Shown: in pieces, positions 1 to 27,206 of the stretch
Layout of the letters: each line of letters begins with the position of its first letter
Position numbering within the stretch: the stretch's first letter is position 1
Origin: Monoplex corrugatus
Taxonomy: Eukaryota; Mollusca; Gastropoda; Littorinimorpha; Ranellidae
DNA length: 64,000 bases
Reading direction: 5' to 3'
NCBI GenBank assembly: GCA_030674185.1
Contig: CM060312.1
Location: 24,880,961-24,944,960 of the forward strand
Translations under genes and position numbers: made by a program
The notes under the pieces: generated by a model
What the model saw: only the letters and a program-made list of their open reading frames with translations
Databases searched by the model: none
What the model was told of the DNA's origin: nothing

Positions 1-590
1 CGCAGCCCCCGATTACCTGTCAAGCCTACTTGAGATCTATGTTCCCTCACGTACCCTCCGCTCTGCCTCTGATCCTCTGACTCTTCGCTTTCCACGCACT
101 AAGCTCAATACCTATGGTCCACGAGCCTTCTCTGTTTCTGGTCCACTCTCCTGGAACAAACTTCCTCTCTCAGTCCGTCAGCAACCTACTTTTGTCTCCT
201 TCAAGTCCGCTCTCAAAACTCACCTTTTCTCTCCTGCATAAAATCCTAACCTCACTCAACCCTCCCCTCTGCAGCCTGTCTCCGCTCGGAGGGAATCACA
301 TGGTTATAATATATAATTGTATGCTATGCTCTCTATAATTTTCCATTGCTTTTATTCTTGCTTTTACTGCTTTTATTCTTTCTCCCCATTTATAGCCATG
401 CGTGTGTGTGGGTGTGTGTGTGTGTGTGTGTGTGTGAGTGTGTCTGTATGTGTGCGTGCGTGTGTGTGCGAGCGTGTGTGTGTGTGCGAGCGTGCGTGCC
501 TGCGTGTGTGTCTGCTTCAGCGCTTAGATTTGATTTTATCAAGATTTTGCGCTATATAAATATTGTAATTATTTATTATTAATGTTGGGG
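1..590 (+). mobile_element. 3' end of a CR1/L2-like non-LTR retrotransposon
   Basis: A frame open from the left edge (2-241) encodes about 79 residues ending in a pattern typical of the C-terminus of jockey/CR1/L2-type reverse transcriptase proteins (TYGPRAFSVSGPLSWN, then SFKSALKTHLF just before the stop). It is followed by a 3' UTR containing a GT microsatellite. The tail has an AGCGC/GCGCT hairpin (519-523 with 549-553), then a GCGCTATATAAAT motif and an AT-rich run. The same tail recurs at 31611-31690. The clade (CR1 versus L2) is uncertain. The element is cut by the window edge. Confidence 0.75.
401..510. repeat. (GT)n microsatellite, interrupted
   Basis: Alternating GT with GCGT and GTGA interruptions, inside the 3' UTR of the LINE remnant. 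The long open frames here are artefacts of the repeat. Confidence 0.9.
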
Positions 591-890
591 TGTTTCAGGA
601 GTAGGGCAAGCCATAACTGACATTGTTTGCTTTCTGGATTTTAGTTTCAGCCTGCCTCTTTGTTGAGTCTTCCCTCTTGTGTGAAAAGCTGTGAAATACC
701 TGAATTCATTACAGCACAACATTATACACATGAAGTCCTTGGTGCAGCATATAGCCCAGCAACGCACACAGTAAAACGAACAGTGGTAATGACATGCACA
801 CACATAATGCTCAGAAGTGTTATTATCATTAGTATCATCTTTTAATAATTTTGTACAACTGTCTCTCTCAGACGCCCAAAATATGTACAT

Positions 891-939
<49 letters not shown>

Positions 940-1316
940 CGTGCACCAAAACACCACACACACCACTCATACACATTCAATTTTAAGGAAGACCAGCTCA
1001 CATTTTAAGAGATACATTCCCCAGTGATGAAAAATAAAACTGTCACATACATACACACACAAATACACAGAAACACACAAGTACTGGGGATTAAGACAAA
1101 CAGATTATCAACAAACATGGTAACTGTTCAGACAGTCACTTTTTTGTCAAACCAACCAACCATCCAGAAGGACATTGGGGCAAACACTTCAGCAGGTATT
1201 AATAATACACACACATGCATATATATGTAAACATACACAAACACACACTACACACAAACTCATACAACCAGACACAGACACAAGAATAAAAGACTTAGTG
1301 AAAAAGTCATTCTGAC
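590..1316. other. non-coding stretch left of the last visible ISY1 exon
   Basis: No exon-like segment is convincing. It contains a (CT)n-(CA)n microsatellite at 891-937 and CA-rich scatter. It is probably ISY1 intron, because the C-terminal coding part of ISY1 has not appeared by the left edge. Confidence 0.5.
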
Positions 1317-18617
<17,301 letters not shown>

Positions 18618-18740
18618 TATTCTTTATGCGATCAAAACAAGAACAGTTTTTTCTTATCTTCTTTTGAAGACTTCTATCGTGTATGTAACATCAAACGTGA
18701 ATCCTACGCCATGACACAGGAAGCTGGCAAATGTCAAAAC
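18618..18740 (-). promoter_or_regulatory. presumed ISY1 5' UTR and proximal promoter
   Basis: Position only: this is immediately upstream of the single-codon coding part of exon 1. No clear TATA box or initiator can be assigned, and the transcription start is unknown. Confidence 0.35.
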
Positions 18741-19477
18741 TAGACGATAAACATGATTTCCGTAAATTACGAATCAAATAAAAAGGAACAAATATATATT
18801 AGTGACTACCAAAGACGGCAATTATATTTGATTTTTACAGGTGAATAATTAAATCATTAATAGATCACTGGCACTGTCTTTTTTAAAACTTGTTTTATGT
18901 TTTAATAAAATTCATCCCTTGGTTCTGCCTGAGCAAATGTGCTTTCATCGTGAAAGGCCACAAGGAAGTCCGATCACTCCAGAGAGTAGGGCCTACTTAC
19001 AGAATTTCGAATGATTAAAAAAAGACAAAAAGTTACTGCCCGCGTTCAAGCAAAAAGAAACCAGATACATTCGAAAATAGAACGATAATGCGTGTTTAAT
19101 TAACCAAATAAGATAGGCTCAATTTTTCGGCCAATCGGTTTTTTTTCCTTCTAAACGACAATAAATACACAAAATGACAACACTTAGCAAAAATAACAGC
19201 AGAATTTCCCTGATGTTTCGTTGGGCTGGAGAAAATGAATGACATAAAAGCAAAAGTTGTTCTCTTTGTTCGTTTAATTAATTAATTGATTGTTTATAAT
19301 AATTAGTTGATTGATTGATTAACTTATTTATTTATTTTGTGCGTGTGTTTGTTTTGTTTTTTATCATTTGGACCTTGTTTATAGCTTAATTAAGTATAGA
19401 ACTAGTTCCACACGCCCATAGGCATTGTGCCACACAGATTCAGGGCCAGAGCACGCACTTCTGAGGGAAGTAGATAC

Positions 19478-19481
<4 letters not shown>

Positions 19482-19553
<72 letters not shown>
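19482..19553. repeat. (TA)n microsatellite at the Tc1 insertion site
   Basis: About 35 TA units abut the left inverted repeat of the Tc1-like element, which targets TA. A short TA run also follows its right end (21165-21178). Confidence 0.97.
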
Positions 19554-19555
<2 letters not shown>

Positions 19556-21164
19556 CTACGCACAAAAAGTTAAGGATCACTATGAGAAAACAGGTGTGTA
19601 ATAAACTCAGTTCGCTACTGTTATTTATTTCTCAGTCCAGCCAAATTGTTATGAATTCTTGTTCAGCTGTAAGTGGGCGATGTTGTGTTAGTGCGAAAAT
19701 TGCACGGGGTTCTCTACTACTGAGCTTGGCCGCAAACGGAAAAGCGGAAACTTGCGAAAAAGGACCTTGTTTTGGACCGTTCTGCCTGAACACATTGCAC
19801 AAGCCAGATGGAAAAACTGCTGTTTATGTGTGAGATACTGTCTCTTGCTTGGCTTTATAAGAAGACATTCCACCAGTAGTAGGCCTGATCTGACAATGCC
19901 TCCACGACGAAAATTGAGCGAGTTTGAGAGGGGATGAGCTGTTGCATGGTTCCAAGATGGTGTTCCCAAGCGAGAAGTGGCCAGGCGACTTCAGGTGTCC
20001 ATCTCGGTCATTGTCAGACTGATTCAACGCTTCACAGCCACTGGGAGGGTCCATGAAAGACGCAGATCTGGTCGACCGAAGAAGACAAACCCACGTGAAG
20101 ATCGTCTCATTGAACGACAAGCCCTGCAGACAAGAACAGCCTCTTCCAGCATCATTCGAAGGCAGCTGAGGGTGGCTACTAACATCAACATCAGCCAGCA
20201 GACAATACGGAACCGCCTTCATGGGTTTAACCTCCGTTCTCGTCGCCCAGCAGTACGGCCACGCTTAACTCCAGCCCATAGGGCAGCACGCCGCGCCTTC
20301 TGCAGACGTCACGTGAGGTGGACACGTCAGCAATGGTCCCAGGTCCTGTTCAGTGATGAATCACGCTTCACCATGAACCACAACGACGGCCGACTGAGGA
20401 TCTGGAGGCGCCCAGGGCAACGCTTTATTGACCCACTGTCCAAGAAAAGGTGGCCTTTGGTGGAGGTTCTGTAATGGCTGGGGGGCCTTCAGCCTTCATC
20501 ACAGAACACCCTTGTATCATGTACAGGGTAACCTGACTGGCCTCCGATACCGGGATGAGATCCTTCGACCGCTGGCTGTGCCTACACTGCAGTAGATGGG
20601 ACCGACGGCTGTCTACCAGGATGACAACGCTCGCCCCCACAGGGCAAGGGTGGTCAACGACTTCCTGCAGCAGTCTGGAGTCAACAGAATGGAGTGGCCA
20701 TCATGCAGTCCCGATCTCAACCCGATTGAGAACCTCTGGGATGAGCTGGATCGCAAAGTGAGGAGCAACCACCCCCCTTCCAGGGATGCCCAACACCTCT
20801 ACCAGATGCTGCAGGCTGAGTGGCAGGAGCTTCCACAGAGGATCTTCACCAACCTGGTCAACTCGATGAGGACTCGCTGCGTCGAGTGCCAGAACAGCCA
20901 TGGCGGTTACACGCATAACTGAACTTTTGGGAGCATCAGAATGCCCTGTCTTGTGATTTCAATGACTTTGGGAAATCAAATTTCGATACGTACCCACTTT
21001 GATCAAATGTACACACCAAACGATTGCTCGAAATTGAAGGCAATTGTGTATCGTTATCACTAAAGCATGGAATTAAATGTTTGACAAACTTCAACGCATT
21101 GGCTTTCTTATTTTGAAAGTTATGAATTTTTGTGCAAGTGATCCTTAACTTTTTGTGCGTAGTG
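19554..21164 (+). mobile_element. Tc1-like DNA transposon, full length, inactive
   Basis: Terminal inverted repeats share a perfect 26-bp block at 19556-19581 and 21137-21162, with TA on both outer sides. The element is about 1.6 kb, the usual length for Tc1 elements. It lies between ISY1 and the RTE-like LINE. Confidence 0.95.
19896..20922 (+). pseudogene. Tc1-family transposase pseudogene
   Basis: The frame starting at 19896 (MPPRRKLSEFERG) shows the paired helix-turn-helix region (REVARRLQVSISV, GRPKKTNPRED) and then DDE catalytic motifs: first Asp in LFSDESRF, second in VYQDDNARPH, Glu in SPDLNPIENLWDE, with 34 residues between the last two (DD34E). The coding frame is broken by a TGA at 19935-19937, one frameshift near 20450, a second between about 20470 and 20524, and a TAG at 20593-20595. 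It cannot encode a working transposase. Confidence 0.95.
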
Positions 21165-21189
21165 TATATATATATATAGGTGAATGAGA

Positions 21190-21490
21190 TGTTTTGCCTA
21201 CACTGTGCATGAGGTATGTTGCTGCACTGTGCATACTCCGTCTTCGGTGAACGTGTATGTTGAGAGTTCCCATAAGTCAGCCAGTTACATGACTAGCAGG
21301 ATCTTTACTGCACACTGAAGACATTGATACTCTACATGAGTACAGTGCAGGAACTGAAAGTTTGCATGCAAATCGAAACCAGGAAGATTGGAAAAATCTC
21401 CACTTTTTGCCCATCAAGCAGAGGTGTGATCGAACCCATATCCTTCAGACTGGAAGTCCATTGTCTCTTCACTTGGCTACCTTGCCCGTT
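21190..21490 (-). mobile_element. tRNA-derived SINE
   Basis: On the minus strand the head reads GGTAGCCAAGTGAAGAGAC and GGGTTCGATC, and the body has GTGGAGATTTTTCCAATC. It is related to 18330-18560. Confidence 0.7.
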
Positions 21491-21582
21491 GTAGTGTGTG
21501 TGAATATTATTGTCGTAACTGGAAAGTAGGGGAGAGCAATAGGATGAATTAATGGAAGTGAGATGAATTCTACAATGAATAA

Positions 21583-21610
21583 TGTGTGTGTGTTTGTGTG
21601 TGTGTGGTGT

Positions 21611-21698
<88 letters not shown>

Positions 21699-21709
21699 CG
21701 TGCGTGCGT
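21583..21709. repeat. (GT)n microsatellite
   Basis: About 45 GT units at the core, ending in three to four GCGT units. Confidence 0.97.
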
Positions 21710-21712
21710 ATT

Positions 21713-21875
21713 TGTGTATATATACAAAATTCATATTAGAGTGCTGGTTTTGTTATACTTTCATCTAACATTTATCTAACCTAAATTGACAATGTCATTA
21801 TTCTTTGACTACTCCCCCTTCCTCACCACCATTATTATGGCCACTCCCCCTCCTAAGAAGCCTTGTCCTGCGTGT
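21713..21875 (+). repeat. direct repeat flanking the RTE-like LINE, copy 1
   Basis: About 90% identical to 25934-26073 continued at 26708-26720. Shared blocks include ACAAAATTCATATTAG, CTTTCATCTAACATTTATC and ATTATTCTTTGACTACTCCC. It was probably a tandem dimer before the LINE inserted at the junction. Confidence 0.9.
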
Positions 21876-21911
21876 TTGTGTATGTCATAGGCGTCCTTCA
21901 GTCTCGGAAGA

Positions 21912-24833
21912 CTATGGAGTTGCGCTCTGGGTGCCTATTCTGGTGCAGCGCCGGGTGTGGCTGGCCAGTCCGACGCGGGAATGACAGTCCCTGTGGCAGA
22001 GGGCACAGATGAAGTCTGACGCTGGTCTGTCTGCCTGGGCTGCAGCCTTTCTTCTCGTTCTCTTTTCCTCGTGCCGCTGAGCGAGTGTCTCTTCGAACTT
22101 GGAGAGACCTTTCTGCACAGTCTGTCTCCAGGCTGACCGTTCGAGGGCTGTTGCTTCCCAGTTGTCTTTGTCGATATTCAAGGCTTTTAGGTCCCTCTTG
22201 CACACGTCTTTGAATCGCAGCTGTGGTCTGCCTGTGGGACGTTTTCCCTGCACCAGTTCTCCGTAGAGGAGGTCTTTGGGGATCCGTCCGTCGTCCATGC
22301 GCACGGCATGGCCAAGCCAGCGCATGCGTCTCTGTTTCAGCAGCGTGTACATGCTGGTGCATCCAGCTCTTTCCAGGACAGTGTTGTTCGGGACCTTGTC
22401 CTGCCAGGTGATGTTTAGAATGCGTCGGAGGCTACGCATGTGAAAAGCATTGAGCTTTTGCTCTTGTCGGGCACGCAAAGTCCAGGACTCGCTGCCATAC
22501 AGGAGGGTGCTCACGACGCAGGCTCTGTAGATCTGGATTTTTGTGTGCTCAGTCAGCTTGCTGTTGTTCCATGCTTTCTTCGTCAGTCTGGTCATGGTGG
22601 TAGCTGCCTTGCCGATGCGCCTGTTGAGCTCTATGTCAAGTGAGAGGGTGTCTGAGATTGTTGAGCCCAGATAAACAAAGTCATGGACGACATCCAGTTC
22701 ATGGTCATTGATGCTGATGGCTGGGGGAGAGTCAACATCCTGTCCCATGACCTGTGTTTTCTTCAAGCTTATGGTAAGCCCAAAGTTTTGGCAGGCATCG
22801 CTGAAGCGAGTCATGAGCTGCTGTAGGTCCTCAGCTGAGTGGGCGGTTACTGCCGCGTCGTCTGCAAAGATGAAGTCACGCAGGCACCTCAGCTGGACTT
22901 TGGTCTTGGCTCTTAGTCTGGAGAGGTTGAAGAGCTTACCGTCTGTCCTGGTTCGGAGGTATATGACTTCAGCTGCAGGACCGAATGCGTGTTTCAGCAT
23001 CACAGCAAAAAAGATTCCAAACAGGGTGGGAGCCAGGACGCAACCCTGTTTCACTCCGCTCCGTATGTTGAAGGCAGCTGATGTTGAGCCGTCAAAGACG
23101 ACGGTGCCTTTCATGTCTTCGTGGAAGGATCTGATGATGCTGAGAAGTTTGGGTGGACATCCAATTTGGGGAAGGATTTTGAAGAGGCCATCCCTACTGA
23201 CCAGATCGAAGGCCTTTGTGAGGTCTATGAAGGCAACGAAGAGTGGCTGCCTTTGCTCCCTGCATTTCTCCTGAAGTTGTTTGAGGGAGAAGATCATGTC
23301 TATAGTGGATCTGTTGGCACGGAACCCGCACTGCGATTCAGGGTAGACTTGCTCTGCGAGTACCTGGAGCCTCTTCAGTACTACTCGTGCGAAGACTTTC
23401 CCAACGATACTGAGGAGGGATATGCCGCGATAATTATTGCAATCGCTTCTGTCACCTTTGTTTTTGTACAGTGTGACGACGTTAGCATCCCTCATGTCTT
23501 GTGGTACTTCGCCTTCACTCCAACAGAGGCAGAGGATTTCATGCAACTCGGTGATGAGTGTCTCTTTGCAGCACTTCAGTACTTCGGCGGGAATACCGTC
23601 TTTCCCTGGTGCCTTGCCAGAGGCAAGAGAGTCCAGGGCTTCGCTGAGCTCATCTATGGTTGGTTCTCTGTCAAGCTCTTCCAGCTCTGGTAGGCACTCT
23701 ATGGCATTCAGGGCGTCTTCTGAGACTACAGTTTCCCTTGCATATAGCTCAGTGTAGTGTTCTACCCAGCGCTCCATCTGTTGTTCTCTGTCTTGAATCA
23801 CCTCCCCTGTAGCTGATTTCAAAGGGGCAGTTTTCTTTTGCGTTGGGCCCAATGCCTGCTTGATGCCTTCATACATCGCCTTGATGTTGCCTGTGTCAGC
23901 CGCAATCTGAATCTGGGAGCAAAGCTGAAGCCAATAGCCATTGGCGCATTGTCTGGCACACTGCTGGACTTTGCTGCGAGCAGCGCGGAGAACCTGGAGG
24001 TTCTGCTCACTGGGATTGCTTTTGTATGCTGTCAAGGCGTTTCTCTTGGCCTCGATGACTGGTGTCATTTCTTCTGAGTGGGCTTCGAACCAATCAGCTG
24101 ACTTGCTGGTCTTTTTGCCAAATGTAGACATGGCGGCATTGTAGACAGCATCTCTGAAGTGTTCCCATCGGTCTTGGGCGTTTGCAGTGGGTGGGCCAGG
24201 GAGAGAATCCTCCAACACACGCGCAAACTCCTCCACTTTTCTTTGATCGCGTGTTTTGCTGGTGTCAATGCGAGGTCGGCCCTCCTTTCTCGTACGGTGC
24301 AGTCTCTTCGCGCGGAGCTTCACATTGCTGCACACCAAAGAGTGGTCAGTGTCACAATCGGCGCTCTGGTAGCTGCGAGTGATCTTGATGCTAGAAAGGT
24401 TGACACGTCTGGTGAGGATCAGGTCGAGCTGGTGCCAGTGTTTGGATCGCGGGTGTCTCCAGGAGACTCGATGCTGAGGCTTCGTGTTGAAGAAGGTGTT
24501 ACTGACGCACAACCCATAATGACAACAGAGCTCTAGCAGGCGCTGGCCATTCTCGTTCATTTTCCCAGTGCCGAACTGACCCAAGCAGGTGGGCCAGGAA
24601 TTGTAATCGACACCCACTCTGGCGTTGAAATCGCCGGCGATGAACAGTAGTTCTCTGTCAGGAATTCTCCTTATAGCAGCACTGAGGTCGTCATAAAACT
24701 TGTCTTTTGCTTCTGCTGTGGATGCCAAAGTTGGTGCGTAGGCACTGATTAGACTGACTGGTCCTGAGGTAGTTTGGAGTCGGAGAGACAGGATTCGCTC
24801 TGTTCCTTCTGCTGGTGGGGTTATGGATCCCAA
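21912..24833 (-). CDS. RTE-like LINE protein: C-terminal endonuclease half, reverse transcriptase, zinc finger
   Basis: 973 open codons. In order: the second half of an APE-type endonuclease (FIAGDFNARVG, HWHQLDLIL); reverse transcriptase with NYRGISLLSIVGKVFARVV, FIDLTKAFDLVSR, GVKQGCVLAPTLF and catalytic FADD (near 22856-22876); a post-RT region LLYGSESWTLRARQEQKLNA and RRMRWLGHAVRMDDGRIPKD; and a final zinc-finger-like CALCHRDC...SHTRRC. The natural protein starts upstream: the first half of the endonuclease is in another frame at 24834-25168. The apparent start at 24833 is TTG and not a real initiator. The only defect seen is that one frameshift. Confidence 0.9.
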   Translation of the reverse strand: MGSITPPAEGTERILSLRLQTTSGPVSLISAYAPTLASTAEAKDKFYDDLSAAIRRIPDRELLFIAGDFNARVGVDYNSWPTCLGQFGTGKMNENGQRLLELCCHYGLCVSNTFFNTKPQHRVSWRHPRSKHWHQLDLILTRRVNLSSIKITRSYQSADCDTDHSLVCSNVKLRAKRLHRTRKEGRPRIDTSKTRDQRKVEEFARVLEDSLPGPPTANAQDRWEHFRDAVYNAAMSTFGKKTSKSADWFEAHSEEMTPVIEAKRNALTAYKSNPSEQNLQVLRAARSKVQQCARQCANGYWLQLCSQIQIAADTGNIKAMYEGIKQALGPTQKKTAPLKSATGEVIQDREQQMERWVEHYTELYARETVVSEDALNAIECLPELEELDREPTIDELSEALDSLASGKAPGKDGIPAEVLKCCKETLITELHEILCLCWSEGEVPQDMRDANVVTLYKNKGDRSDCNNYRGISLLSIVGKVFARVVLKRLQVLAEQVYPESQCGFRANRSTIDMIFSLKQLQEKCREQRQPLFVAFIDLTKAFDLVSRDGLFKILPQIGCPPKLLSIIRSFHEDMKGTVVFDGSTSAAFNIRSGVKQGCVLAPTLFGIFFAVMLKHAFGPAAEVIYLRTRTDGKLFNLSRLRAKTKVQLRCLRDFIFADDAAVTAHSAEDLQQLMTRFSDACQNFGLTISLKKTQVMGQDVDSPPAISINDHELDVVHDFVYLGSTISDTLSLDIELNRRIGKAATTMTRLTKKAWNNSKLTEHTKIQIYRACVVSTLLYGSESWTLRARQEQKLNAFHMRSLRRILNITWQDKVPNNTVLERAGCTSMYTLLKQRRMRWLGHAVRMDDGRIPKDLLYGELVQGKRPTGRPQLRFKDVCKRDLKALNIDKDNWEATALERSAWRQTVQKGLSKFEETLAQRHEEKRTRRKAAAQADRPASDFICALCHRDCHSRVGLASHTRRCTRIGTQSATP

Positions 24834-25168
24834 TAATCTGTTTCTCTAACTGCGAATCCCACGCCGTGTTCTCTGACCTCGTCTGATGGTTTGCCCTGCC
24901 AGAACAGGGTGAAGTCTCTCTCCCTCACAGATCCTGTTTCTGGGAGCCTGGTTTCTTGAAGGGCGACGATGTCCATCTGCAGTCTGCTCAGTTCTCTGTC
25001 GATGACGGCTGTCTTGCGAGCATCATTTACTTCTTGCAGATCGTCAGAAAAGCCTGGTGTCATTGTCCTTACGTTCCATGTGCCCAATTTCAGGGCGGGA
25101 GTTTTCGTTTTTCTGTTGCCTGGTGCACAGTTGTCGATCCGCTTGTCGGTTTTCACCCTAAACCCCAC
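24834..25168 (-). pseudogene. RTE-like LINE endonuclease N-terminal half, frameshifted from the main ORF
   Basis: Encodes LKLGTWNVRTMTPGF and DIVALQETRLPETGS (the catalytic Glu motif), then REHGVGFAVRE, and runs into a stop just past 24833. Homology continues in the other frame from LLGSITPP. The break lies near 24835-24845 and is a one- or two-base indel. Upstream the frame starts at GTG, so the true initiator is uncertain. Confidence 0.85.
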
Positions 25169-25169
25169 G

Positions 25170-25929
25170 CACCCAGTGAGGCTAACGGACCGTGGCGGGG
25201 CAGCACCTTACTGGCTGGGGGCTGCCCAGCTTAAGGCGGGCGGTAGCTGCCCAGTGAGATGCGATGACCTCTCCCACCGTCGGAAGCAGCCCCTGGCGTC
25301 TGACTCTACGCCAATTGAGTATGCAGACTTAAAACCGGTAAACTGCTACTTCCCGTGTTTAGTCGACGCTACAAAGCGAAGCTGGAGTGACCTCTCCAGA
25401 GCGCAAGGCCTGGGTAAGTAAGTGTGGAGGGCAAGCTGTTACCCATGCAGCAGACCCCCCCTCTCCACGTCGCTGGAATGGTCCATTGGAAAGGCAAGCG
25501 CCGATACACATGGTTCCAGTGCCGTCGCAGGAGTTGCCAGAACGTTGCTGTATACAGCCTCGGACTGCCTTGGGGACTCCGGCTCCGGATTTTTCCTCAG
25601 GGTTGACTCCCGAAGCCTTTCCTATGAGTGGGTATGGCTGCAAGGCAGCGGAGGTTTGAAATCAGAGTTTTCCTTCTCTTAGATGAGCTGTCTTCCCAGA
25701 CTGATGAGCCCCATCTACCCAAAGCACTGGTTTTCAGGCGCCAGTAACCCGCCTTCACCCCTTCTCCTATCAGTAGTAGCAGTTCCGCCGGGCTTATATC
25801 TAAGCCACACGAGCAGGCTAGGAGCTGGACTTAGTTGTCAGAGGCTGTTGGAGACGCGCGCCGTGAGGGCATTTTATAGACAATGGGAGCTTGTCCCCAT
25901 TGCCACCCCTCGGCTATGACAATCTTGGA
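25170..25929 (-). other. 5' UTR of the RTE-like LINE
   Basis: GC-richer than its surroundings, with no convincing ORF on either strand. It runs from the start of endonuclease homology to the 10-bp target duplication. It probably holds the internal promoter of the element. Confidence 0.55.
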
Positions 25930-25933
25930 TTGT

Positions 25934-26073
25934 GTATGTAGGCCTATACAAAATTCATATTAGTGCTGGTTTTGTTACACTTTCATCTAACATTTATCCA
26001 ACCTAATTTGGCAGTCATTATTCTTTGACTACTCCCCCTCCCTCACCACCATTATTAAGGCCACTCCCCCTCC
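25934..26073 (+). repeat. direct repeat flanking the RTE-like LINE, copy 2
   Basis: Second copy of 21713-21875. It is interrupted at CCCCTCCT by the LINE fragment 26074-26707 and resumes with AAGAAGCCTTGTC at 26708-26720. Confidence 0.9.
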
Positions 26074-26707
26074 TTCTTCTTCTTCTTCTTGACGTACGCT
26101 GCTACACAATCATCTGAGTCCGGGCGATGAATGCAGCCGTCTTTTCCAGCTCCTGTCTGCAGCCATGGAGTTTGGTTGTCAGCGGAGTGTCTGTCGGCCA
26201 CACGTCCTGTCTTGCCATCTGGTGAAGGGGACATCTTCGGAGTAGGCCTATATGCTCCGTGGTTTGGTCTTCTTGACCACAGGGACAGGTTGGAGAGGAC
26301 GCCAGCTTCAGTGTGCGGTACATGTGGCTGTTCAGCCTATTGTGACCAGTGTGCAACCTCACCAGGGCAACTTGCTGCTCTCTAGACAACAGGTGGTAGT
26401 CATCCCTGTGTCGTCTCGGCATGGAAAGCGCCCTGATGATGCTCCTCTTCTCACTGTAGCTGACACTGTTGTTAGGTTCTTCTCTGGCCCCCTCCTTAGC
26501 AAGCATATCAGCTCGCTCATTCCCGGAGACTCCGCAGTGGGCTGGGATCCACTGCAGAACTGCTCTTCTGGTTGTGGCAACCTGGTGCAGAGCTCTAGAC
26601 AGGAGGGGGAGCGTGTTGTTCTGGCATGCCTGCAGCACGGAGAGGGCATCAGACAAGAAGACAACTTGTCTGCAGTCACAGTCTGTAGCCTGAATCATGG
26701 AGGCCTC
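26074..26707 (-). mobile_element. 5'-truncated LINE carrying an RNase H domain (I/jockey-like)
   Basis: The 198-codon open frame at 26102-26698 has RNase H features (FLSDALSVLQA, WIPAHCGVSGNERADMLAK) followed by a C-terminal CPCG...TTEHIGLLRRCP zinc knuckle, as in I-clade LINEs. The 3' tail on the minus strand is (AAG)n. CCTCCT flanks both ends (26068-26073 and 26702-26707) as a short target duplication. It is inserted into copy 2 of the repeat above. Confidence 0.85.
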
Positions 26708-27000
26708 CTAAGAAGCCTTGTCTTTGCAGCCAAACATTCAAGTGTATCCTATTTTTCATTTGTTTCAATTCCTCTTTATAAGATGGATTTTATCCTCAGG
26801 GTACTCCAGTTTTCCCTCCAACCTCTTGGCTGTCATATCAGGATTTTTTCCCCCTTTTCTGAGATCAGTCACGATTCATTGCTCTACTCACAATTTTGTT
26901 TGCATTTGTTTACAGACCAACAAGCGTATGTGTGCGTAAATTCACCAAAACCCTGATTATACATGCATAGACGAATGAACCACCACTCATGCGAACATTC

Positions 27001-27003
<3 letters not shown>

Positions 27004-27061
<58 letters not shown>

Positions 27062-27124
27062 ACACACACAAGCATGCACACACATACACACTCATTCTTG
27101 TACATTGCACATAATAATTGTACT

Positions 27125-27171
<47 letters not shown>
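27004..27171. repeat. two (CA)n microsatellites
   Basis: CA runs at 27004-27072 and 27129-27171, separated by about 55 bp and each followed by AAGCATGCACACA, so the tract looks duplicated. Confidence 0.9.
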
Positions 27172-27172
<1 letters not shown>

Positions 27173-27206
27173 GCATGCACACACATATTCTTGTACATAT
27201 TAATTA

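Larger units (their letters stand above)
21886..25929 (-). mobile_element. RTE-like LINE, near full length (about 4.0 kb)
   Basis: Contains a 5' UTR of about 0.7 kb, an apurinic-type endonuclease, a reverse transcriptase and a C-terminal zinc-finger region. It is bounded by a 10-bp target-site duplication TTGTGTATGT at 21876-21885 and 25930-25939. The 3' end lacks a poly-A tail. A 5'-truncated relative is at 36758-37505. The superfamily assignment (RTE-like) rests on motif recognition. Confidence 0.85.

Noticed and set aside
579..1001. 140-codon minus-strand ORF as the missing ISY1 C-terminal exon
   Set aside because: It spans the CT/CA microsatellite and shows none of the ISY1 C-terminal sequence.
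22708..25421. Plus-strand ORFs up to 190 codons over the RTE-like LINE
   Set aside because: They are antisense shadows of the minus-strand LINE protein and its 5' UTR.
21713..26720. An exceptionally long (about 160 bp) target-site duplication around the RTE-like LINE
   Set aside because: A 10-bp duplication TTGTGTATGT fits the element ends exactly, and the longer flanks differ by about 10% while the element is nearly intact, so an older tandem duplication is simpler.
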